In this document: one piece after another, positions 40,160-46,358 of the stretch
How the letters are laid out: every line of letters begins with the position of its first letter
How positions within the stretch are numbered: the first letter of the stretch is position 1
Assembly: GCA_900543025.1 (NCBI GenBank)
Contig: UQPP01000013.1
Span: 1 to 46,358 of the forward strand
Source: an uncultured Collinsella sp.
GTDB taxonomy: Bacteria > Actinomycetota > Coriobacteriia > Coriobacteriales > Coriobacteriaceae
Reading direction: 5' to 3'
DNA length: 46,358 bases
Made by a program: the position numbers and the translations under genes
Notes under the pieces: generated by a model
Told to the model about the DNA's origin: nothing
Seen by the model: only the letters and a program-made list of their open reading frames with translations
The model's database searches: none

Positions 40160-40872
40160 TCTTCGACCAAAGGATAGAGTTCGACGGCAACGACCTCTCG
40201 CCGTACCTGCTTGTGACCGACGTGAAGCGGCAGGTGGTGCCCAAGCGGCGCATCACCCAGACGCAGGTGCCCGGCATGGACGGGGCGCTCGTGTCCTCAG
40301 TGGAGCTTGACGCCATAGAGGTTACTGTGAGCGGGTGCATAACCCGCCGCCTGATGTACGACGTGACGGAGGCGCGCAAGGCCCTGGCGGCGTGCCTGAA
40401 GTCCTTCGAGCCTGCGCCCCTGGTGCTCCCCGATGACCCGACAACCTACCTCATGGCCCTATACGAGGGCGGGGCCGAGTTGAGCAAGTCCGCCTACGTG
40501 CCTGACGTGGAGCTTACTTTCCTGTGCGCCAACCCGGTTTCCTACGGTCAACATCACAGCATCGATGTGAACGGAACCAAGCGCGTGCGTGTCGGCGGGA
40601 GCTACCCGGCGCGCCCCGTCGTGACCGTGAAGCCGCCCAGCGGCAGCCAGTGGCAGATAACCAACGTCGGAACTGGTGAATACGTGCGCGTGCTTTCGAG
40701 CTTCAACGGATCGCAGACCGTCGTGCTCGACATGGGGCTTGAGCGTTGCACCATCAACGGCACAGACCACGCCGTGGACATAACGAGCGACTTCTTCAGC
40801 ATAGATGGCGACGCCTTGCTCATGGTGTCGGGAGGAACCGCGACCGTTGAGTGGGACGAGAGGTGGCTGTGA
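40156..40872 (+). CDS. Distal tail protein (Dit)
   Basis: 238 aa, the hub between tail tube and baseplate. The N-terminus IEFDGNDLSPYLLVTDVKRQ and VPGMDGALVSSVELDAIEV, followed by a galectin-like C-terminal part, match siphovirus Dit proteins. It starts in an ATGA overlap with the tape measure gene and is followed by the tail-tip gene, the standard order. Confidence 0.87.
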   Translation: MIFDQRIEFDGNDLSPYLLVTDVKRQVVPKRRITQTQVPGMDGALVSSVELDAIEVTVSGCITRRLMYDVTEARKALAACLKSFEPAPLVLPDDPTTYLMALYEGGAELSKSAYVPDVELTFLCANPVSYGQHHSIDVNGTKRVRVGGSYPARPVVTVKPPSGSQWQITNVGTGEYVRVLSSFNGSQTVVLDMGLERCTINGTDHAVDITSDFFSIDGDALLMVSGGTATVEWDERWL

Positions 40873-43800
40873 TGAGGGTAGACGTTTACAGCCGCCATGA
40901 CGCGTACGTGGGAACTATCGGGGCGCGTCAGCTCTTGAGCTTCATATGGACTGACTGCCTCAACGGCGAGGACACCGTTGACATCACAACAACCTACCCG
41001 CTCAAGGAGGGGTACCGCCTCGTATGGCAAGACCTCAACGGAGAGCCGCACGAGCACGTGTGCCAAGACCCGAAGGGTGCGAGCGCCGCAGGGCTTCCCA
41101 TCTACAGCGACACCGCGCTCAACTCCATATGCGAGCTTTTCGGCGACTACATCGAGGACAAGCGGCCCTACGGCTACAGCTTCCAGCGCGCCCTTGAGGT
41201 GTGCCTTGAGCCTACCCGCTGGGAGGTCGGGACGGTAGACCAGCCGGGCACTGTTTCCGGCGGCCTCACCTTCTACCATACGGACTGCCGCTCCGCCCTC
41301 AATAGCATCCTAGAGTGCGGCGGCGAGCTTCAGACCTCCATCACGGTGGAGGCCGACGGCGTTACGCACCGCCGCGTATCCATCCTCAAGCACCGTGGAG
41401 AGGCGAACGGGCACCGCCGCTTCAGCTACGGCAAGGACATCAACAGCATCACGCGCACCGAGCACTGGGGGGCCATCACCGCGTGCTACGGCTATGGCAA
41501 GGGCGTGGAGACCGATTCCGGCGGATATGGACGCAAGCTCACCTTCGGCGAGGTCAACAACGGCAAGGACTACGTGGAGGACGCCGAAGCCCTCAAGCTG
41601 TACGGACGCCCCGACGGCAAGGGCGGCCTCAAGCACGTGTTCGGCAAGTACGAGAACTCGAGCTGCGAGGACGCGCATCAGCTCAAGGACGAGACGCAGG
41701 ACTACCTAGACCAGCACAAGACGCCCGGCGTCACCTACGAGGCTGACGTGGTTGACCTCGTGGCCATGGGCCGCCCGTGGGAGGGAGTGGGCGTCGGGGA
41801 CGATACCCAGATGGTGGACAGCAGCTTCGAGCCTACGCTGCGATGCCAAGGGCGCGTGACAAAGCTGGTAAGCGACCTTCTGGCCAAGACGCAGAGCGTG
41901 ACCCTCGGGAACGTCACCGAGAGCATCGCCGACATCCTGCAGCAGCAACAACAACAGATCAGCAATCTTCAGAACCAGTCCGGCAGCTGGGATGCCGTGG
42001 CGGGTACCACCCCCGCCTTCCTGCAGCAGCTCATAGATTCGCTCAACGAGCAGTTCAACATGAACGGCATGAGCTACATGCACGTGAGCTACCAGAACGG
42101 GTTCATCTTCTCAAGCGTGCCGCTGGACGAGGACGGGCGGCCCACCGCCACGGGAGGCACGGCCATGCAGCTGTGCTCGCTGGGCTTCCGCATCGCGGCG
42201 GGAACAAAGGCCGACGGCTCCTACGACTGGCGCACCTTTGGAACCGGAAACGGCTTCGTCGCAGACTGGATCACCACGGGTACGCTCATGGCCAACCTCA
42301 TCAAAGCCGGTCGCATGGTCGTGGGTGACCCGAACGACCCCGTTTTCATGGTCGACTTTGACAGTAAGGACGTGGTGATCTCCGCAACGGCGTCTGTTGG
42401 GAACAGCAGCGCGGGAGACATCGTTGTGTCCGCCGACGTGCAGTACGGCCTATCCGATTCCGCCAACACGCAGCCGACATCGTGGACAACAACTGCCCTT
42501 TGGCAGAATGGAAAGCACATGTGGACGCGCGTCAAGATGACGCTCGCCGACGGCTCGATTCAATACACGGCTCCACGTCGCATTTCGAACGACAAGGGCA
42601 TAGGCGCTGCCGAGGTCATCGAGCAGTACTACCTTTCGACCAGCAACACAACCCAAACGGGCGGTACTTGGTCGAACACGCAGCCAACGTGGGTGAAGGG
42701 CCACTATTACTGGACGCGCTCACGAATCACATGGTCTGACGGCAGCGTAACGTACACCACCCCAGTCTTGGCGAGCGCGCTTACAAGTGGAAACCAGTCA
42801 ACCGACGATCTGGACACCAAGCTCGACAAGGAGGAGGTGTTCAATCGCCTTACCGACAACGGGGCGGTGCAGGGCCTCTACATGAAGGACGGCAAGCTGT
42901 ACCTCAACGGCGAGTACATCCAGACGGGGACGATCAAGGTCGAGAAGAACGGGCAGACCGTCTTCAGCGCCGACATCGACACGGGCGACGTGACGATCTC
43001 CGCCCTTGCGAACCTCGCGGGTTCTCAAGCCGGTTCCGTCGTGGTGTCCGCAGACGTGCAGTACGGTCTTTCGGACAGCTCTACGGTGCAGCCGACCACA
43101 TGGAGCACAACCGCGCTGTGGGCGCAGGGCAAGCACTTGTGGACGCGTGTCAAGATGGAGCTTGCGGACGGTACTATCGAGTACACGACGCCGCGCAGGA
43201 TAGCGAACGAGAGCGGCATCGGCGCGGCCGAGGTCATAGAGCAGTACTACCTGTCCACCAGCAGCACGACGCAGACGGGCGGATACTGGTCTAACACGCA
43301 ACCCGTTTGGGTTTCCGGGCGCTACTACTGGACGCGTAGCCGCATCAAGTGGTCGAACGGTACGTACACCTACACAGGCCCTGTTCTCGCGCGCGGTCTT
43401 ACGTCCGGGAACCAGTCAACGGATAACCTAGACAACAGCCTCACGCAGCGCGAAGTCTTCAACCGCCTTACGAACAACGGACAGACGCAGGGCGTATACC
43501 TGTCGAACAGCAAGCTCTACATCAACGCCTCGTACATTGCCACGGGAACCATATCTGACGCCACGGGCAAAAACTACTGGAACCTTTCGAGCGGGTACCT
43601 TAGAACGACATCTGGGTACATCGGCGGCCTAACTATCGAGAACTCATATGTCGGCAACAGCGTGTTCCGGCTTACAAACAGTGGAATCCACTTCTATTAC
43701 TCCAATTACGAATTGGGAAAGATCGGGACGAACTCGTACACGGGCGATTCCTCGAAGCGGGGCCTTGTCTTCGACCTTGAAAACGAAGGCTCGTATATGA

Positions 43801-44102
43801 CATGGGCGGTGGCGGAAAGCGCGAGCGCTAGCACCTATACGATGAAGCTCTCGTACATCAACCAAGCTTTCGGTGGCTTATCCACAGACACCATCGCTCT
43901 CGGGTGCGACCTTGACGGTCGGAACTACACAGCACACAACTTCTACATCGACCCCGACAGCGGAGGCGCATCGGGAGGGATAACGAACACGCTTTCAGGA
44001 ATGCTTCCGACGTCCATCAACAGCGACGGAACTGTGGCCCGTTGGACAACGAACGTGAGGCTTCAATTCAAGAGGGGCCTTCTTGTAGGGATGTACAGCT
44101 AG
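40872..44102 (+). CDS. Tail-tip/tail-associated protein (Tal-like) with duplicated module
   Basis: 1076 aa. Residues about 1-360 resemble the gp27-like hub of Tal proteins; a Gln-rich stretch (ILQQQQQQ) follows near residue 363. The C-terminal half carries two tandem ~206-residue modules beginning VVSADVQYGLSDS and ending TSGNQSTD-LD and EVFNRLT-NG, then a distal domain with aromatic- and Ser-rich beta structure. Probably binds or penetrates the host wall. No peptidase motif is evident. Start ATG 40872 overlaps the Dit stop by one base. Confidence 0.82.
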   Translation: MRVDVYSRHDAYVGTIGARQLLSFIWTDCLNGEDTVDITTTYPLKEGYRLVWQDLNGEPHEHVCQDPKGASAAGLPIYSDTALNSICELFGDYIEDKRPYGYSFQRALEVCLEPTRWEVGTVDQPGTVSGGLTFYHTDCRSALNSILECGGELQTSITVEADGVTHRRVSILKHRGEANGHRRFSYGKDINSITRTEHWGAITACYGYGKGVETDSGGYGRKLTFGEVNNGKDYVEDAEALKLYGRPDGKGGLKHVFGKYENSSCEDAHQLKDETQDYLDQHKTPGVTYEADVVDLVAMGRPWEGVGVGDDTQMVDSSFEPTLRCQGRVTKLVSDLLAKTQSVTLGNVTESIADILQQQQQQISNLQNQSGSWDAVAGTTPAFLQQLIDSLNEQFNMNGMSYMHVSYQNGFIFSSVPLDEDGRPTATGGTAMQLCSLGFRIAAGTKADGSYDWRTFGTGNGFVADWITTGTLMANLIKAGRMVVGDPNDPVFMVDFDSKDVVISATASVGNSSAGDIVVSADVQYGLSDSANTQPTSWTTTALWQNGKHMWTRVKMTLADGSIQYTAPRRISNDKGIGAAEVIEQYYLSTSNTTQTGGTWSNTQPTWVKGHYYWTRSRITWSDGSVTYTTPVLASALTSGNQSTDDLDTKLDKEEVFNRLTDNGAVQGLYMKDGKLYLNGEYIQTGTIKVEKNGQTVFSADIDTGDVTISALANLAGSQAGSVVVSADVQYGLSDSSTVQPTTWSTTALWAQGKHLWTRVKMELADGTIEYTTPRRIANESGIGAAEVIEQYYLSTSSTTQTGGYWSNTQPVWVSGRYYWTRSRIKWSNGTYTYTGPVLARGLTSGNQSTDNLDNSLTQREVFNRLTNNGQTQGVYLSNSKLYINASYIATGTISDATGKNYWNLSSGYLRTTSGYIGGLTIENSYVGNSVFRLTNSGIHFYYSNYELGKIGTNSYTGDSSKRGLVFDLENEGSYMTWAVAESASASTYTMKLSYINQAFGGLSTDTIALGCDLDGRNYTAHNFYIDPDSGGASGGITNTLSGMLPTSINSDGTVARWTTNVRLQFKRGLLVGMYS
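42418..43552 (+). repeat. Tandem 618-bp duplication inside the tail-tip gene
   Basis: Module 1 begins near 42418 and module 2 near 43036, exactly 618 bp (206 codons) apart at the GTG-TCC-GCC/A-GAC positions. The proteins are very similar, while third positions differ at many codons, so the duplication is old or kept similar by selection. Confidence 0.85.
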
Positions 44103-44111
44103 GAGGAAACC

Positions 44112-44285
44112 ATGTCAGAGCAAATCGTATTCAAGGATGGGAACGCAAGCGGGAGCGATGATTCCGGGCAGCCGATAGCCGAGTCCGCGAAGTCGACGGT
44201 ACTCGACTCGATGAACAGCAAGCTTGACATCATCCTGTCGGCGCTTGGCGTCAGCTATGAGAGCGAGAAGGGTGAACAGGAATGA
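44112..44285 (+). CDS. 57-aa tail-region protein
   Basis: The ATG has AGGAGG upstream, right after the tail-tip gene, and the stop overlaps the next ATG. Ser/Asp-rich N-terminus, then a helix (VLDSMNSKLDIILSALGV). Similar short proteins occur beside tail-tip genes; function unknown. Confidence 0.7.
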   Translation: MSEQIVFKDGNASGSDDSGQPIAESAKSTVLDSMNSKLDIILSALGVSYESEKGEQE

Positions 44286-44680
44286 AGTACAGCAACAAAC
44301 AGCTTGAGGCCATGGCCCAATCTTTAGGGCCGGTTCTTAAGAGCAGGTCGCTGGTGGGATACAAGGCGGCCGTTAACATGCGCGCGATCATGAACGCCTT
44401 GGCTGACTACACGGCTTACAAAGATTCGCTCATTCGCGAGTACGGCGCGGAGATAAAAGACGATGACGGTAACGTTAAGGATTTCGCCGTTACCCCAAGC
44501 TGCGAGGGGTTTCAAGACTTCCTGCGCAAGCTCAGCGAGGTATCCGAGGTGGAGCATGACGTGCGGATCATGACCGCAATTCCCGATGACGTCATCGGTG
44601 TGCTCAGCGGTGAGGAGATCATGGCCATCGACTGGATGATGGAGCACGGTGAGGAGCTTGCTGATGGCGATAACGCATGA
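44282..44680 (+). CDS. Phage tail-region protein (DUF1617-like)
   Basis: 132 aa, helical, starting MKYSNKQLEAMAQSLGPVL, which resembles the DUF1617 pattern of small proteins in baseplate operons. Acidic C-terminus. ATGA overlap upstream, and 17-bp overlap with the baseplate gene. Confidence 0.7.
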   Translation: MKYSNKQLEAMAQSLGPVLKSRSLVGYKAAVNMRAIMNALADYTAYKDSLIREYGAEIKDDDGNVKDFAVTPSCEGFQDFLRKLSEVSEVEHDVRIMTAIPDDVIGVLSGEEIMAIDWMMEHGEELADGDNA

Positions 44681-45554
44681 CATCATCCTTGAGATGAACA
44701 AGAGCACGGCGCTCGTACCGCCCTGCGTGGTGGTTCGCGTTGGCGACGTGGCCTCTCAGACCATTAAGGCGCAGCTTCAAAACGATGGAGCGAGCTACAC
44801 GCCAACGGGAAGCGCACGGCTCGACATCCTCAAGGCCGACGGGACGTGGGCGAGGTGCACGGCAACCATATCTGGGAGCACGGTGAGCTGCACGCTTCCA
44901 TCGCAGGCAGTGTCCTCTCCCGGTACCGCTCGCCTCGCGCACTTCGTCTTCTACACAGGCACGACCAGAGCAGAGTCTACCGAGGGATTCGAGCTTCGCA
45001 TCCTGCCTGCCGTTGACACCTCCGACCCGGAGGAGGCCGCCGAGTACTACGACGATATGCTCACCAAGCTCTACGAGAAGTGGGAGGCCTACGAGAAGAA
45101 GGCCGAGAGCCAAGAGGCCGCCCGCGTGAGCGCTGAGAACGCCAGAAAGGCCAACGAGACCGATCGGCAGGAGGCGGAGGAGACCCGCCAGAGCCAAGAG
45201 GCCGCGAGGGTCACCGCCGAGAAGAACCGCGTGACGGAGTTCAACACGCTCAAGAGCCAATCTCAAGCCGCCACGAACGCGGCGAACGGAGCGGCCACCA
45301 ACGCCAACAACGCGGCGACCTACGCGCGGAGCATTGCCGACAGCCTTCAGTCAAGCGTCGTTGGCGACGAGGACGTTGCGGAGATGCGGGGGCAGATAGA
45401 CAAGCTCGGCTCCATGCTCGCCGACTCGTCCGGTGACTTCTTCTACATGGACGGCACCATCTACGCGCCGAGCGCCAAGGCATCCGTGTCCGGAACCACG
45501 GTGACGCTCGGCTCCACATGCTCTGCAAGCGGAAACACCATCACGTTGGCATAG
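44664..45554 (+). CDS. BppU-like upper baseplate protein
   Basis: 296 aa. The N-terminal ~110 residues fit the BppU N-terminal fold (VVVRVGDVASQTIKAQLQND, TARLAHFVFYTGTTRAESTE). A long charged coiled coil (about 130-200) and a small beta-rich end follow. It joins receptor-binding proteins to the tail tip. Start ATG 44664 lies in the preceding gene. Confidence 0.82.
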   Translation: MAITHDIILEMNKSTALVPPCVVVRVGDVASQTIKAQLQNDGASYTPTGSARLDILKADGTWARCTATISGSTVSCTLPSQAVSSPGTARLAHFVFYTGTTRAESTEGFELRILPAVDTSDPEEAAEYYDDMLTKLYEKWEAYEKKAESQEAARVSAENARKANETDRQEAEETRQSQEAARVTAEKNRVTEFNTLKSQSQAATNAANGAATNANNAATYARSIADSLQSSVVGDEDVAEMRGQIDKLGSMLADSSGDFFYMDGTIYAPSAKASVSGTTVTLGSTCSASGNTITLA

Positions 45555-45567
45555 GAAAGGACAGGAA

Positions 45568-46358
45568 ATGGCAGACGCAAAGACCTTCAACGTCAAGGGC
45601 ACCAACTACACCATCATCGACCAGACCGCTAGGGACAGAGCGCAGAGCGCGCTCACCAACGCCGAGTACGACCGGCAGGAGTTCAACGGCATCTACTCCG
45701 GGCGCAACCTCAACTCGCTGTTCTCCGGGCAGTCCGACCTCTACGCCTACCTCGGCGGGCTGTGCGTCTCGGGCTTCGGCGACCTGCGCATCGGCGACTA
45801 CTTCACCGTGCCCGTCGAGAGCAACAACCTCACGGCGCGCATCGCGGGCATGGACACCTACCTCAACGCCATGGACACGCAGCTCACCCAGCATCATCTC
45901 GTGTGCCTGTTCGATCCCATCGCCATTACCGATCCGGACTGGCAGACGACGGACGGGCAGTACCTCTACTGGGGAGACACCGAGAGCAATCAGGGCACGG
46001 CGGAGGAGAAGCACCCGTACCTAAACAGCAACCTGCACAAGTGGGAGACCGAGTGGCTTTTCCCGAAGCTCCCGCAGGCGCTCCGCAACCGCATCATCGA
46101 CCGCCGGTGCCTGCTTGAGGAGCGCTACAGCGCGAGCGGCAACGTCGAGGAGTCCACGGGCTGGTCGTGGGCGAACCTCGGCAAGATCTGGTCGCTCAAC
46201 GAGATGGAGGTCTACGGCTGCCCCGTGTGGGGAACCAAGGGCTACTCCGTGGGCGAGGCGTGCCAGCTGCCCATCTTCCGCCAGACCAAGGATCGCGTGA
46301 AATTTCGCGTCAATTGGTGGCTTCGCTCCGTCATGGGTGGTTCGGCGTCCAACGTCTG
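45568..46358 (+). CDS. Receptor-binding-type tail protein with lectin-like C-terminus, 3' end missing
   Basis: The frame is open from ATG 45568 (AAAGGACAGG upstream) to the window edge, 263 codons so far. The N-terminal part resembles baseplate-associated fibers (MADAKTFNVKGTNYTIIDQT). The last ~65 residues, with WSLNEMEVYGCPVWGTKGYS, then QLPIFRQTKDR and WWLRSV, match the DUF6273/C-type-lectin-like fold. That fold serves as the variable target of diversity-generating retroelements in many gut phages. The final ~50 bases use A/T-ending codons (AAA, TTT, AAT) unlike the upstream part. Confidence 0.75.
   Translation, partial: MADAKTFNVKGTNYTIIDQTARDRAQSALTNAEYDRQEFNGIYSGRNLNSLFSGQSDLYAYLGGLCVSGFGDLRIGDYFTVPVESNNLTARIAGMDTYLNAMDTQLTQHHLVCLFDPIAITDPDWQTTDGQYLYWGDTESNQGTAEEKHPYLNSNLHKWETEWLFPKLPQALRNRIIDRRCLLEERYSASGNVEESTGWSWANLGKIWSLNEMEVYGCPVWGTKGYSVGEACQLPIFRQTKDRVKFRVNWWLRSVMGGSASNV

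Larger units (their letters stand above)
12625..46358. mobile_element. Siphovirus-type prophage, right end not in window
   Basis: Contains integration, immunity, recombination, replication, packaging, head and tail modules in canonical order, with HK97-type head genes and a long tape-measure gene. Lysis genes (holin, endolysin) and attR have not been reached. All structural genes are open and tightly coupled, so the element looks intact; the DpdA-like gene is the only frame-disrupted one. Confidence 0.95.

Overview
The window joins two kinds of DNA. Positions 1 to about 12.6 kb are chromosome of a GC-rich Gram-positive bacterium. The gene content, a fused shikimate dehydrogenase-shikimate kinase, and a palindrome built on GGTGCCTGTCCCC suggest Coriobacteriia, probably Collinsella. 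That assignment is an inference, since there is no 16S rRNA here. Positions from about 12.6 kb to the right edge are an integrated siphovirus-type prophage whose right end lies outside the window.

Host part: the end of a dTDP-rhamnose synthesis gene (rmlD), a membrane-anchored GT2 glycosyltransferase, and a two-gene polysaccharide-export ABC transporter suggest a cell-surface glycan locus. After tRNA-Arg(TCT) comes a tightly packed minus-strand operon, aroF-tyrA-aroB-aroA-aroC-pheA-aroE/K-aroQ. Its eight genes cover every step from erythrose-4-phosphate and PEP to phenylpyruvate and 4-hydroxyphenylpyruvate.

Prophage part: the left junction is at tRNA-Arg(CCG). A large serine recombinase is encoded antisense to the tRNA, and its last 21 codons lie inside it. 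A repressor, a small lipoprotein and the recombinase form a leftward lysogeny operon. A three-site operator region separates them from a Cro-like gene and a long rightward operon. Early genes encode RusA, a PD-(D/E)XK nuclease, an ERF annealing protein, SSB, a DnaD/O-like protein with a candidate origin, a DnaC-like loader, HNH proteins and many small proteins linked by ATGA/GTGA overlaps. The late genes run terS, terL, portal, ClpP-like protease, HK97-type capsid, connectors, tail tube, frameshifted tail chaperone, tape measure, Dit, tail-tip protein, BppU-like baseplate protein and a truncated receptor-binding-type protein.

The most interesting region is 24.9-27.0 kb, a cassette inserted between the HNH gene and the terminase genes. 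It encodes a ParB-like protein, a TGT/DpdA-like base-exchange enzyme and a YhhQ-family queuosine-precursor transporter. Together these look like a salvage-fed 7-deazaguanine DNA (or RNA) modification system. The DpdA-like gene is preceded by three tandem start modules of the MRLYxA(G/A)T type and interrupted by a run of nine G. Tract length (8, 9 or 10 G), or ribosomal slippage on it, would decide which leader, if any, is fused to the enzyme. The right edge stops inside a WWLRS-type lectin-like domain, a fold often diversified by retroelements, so the DNA just beyond the window deserves inspection.
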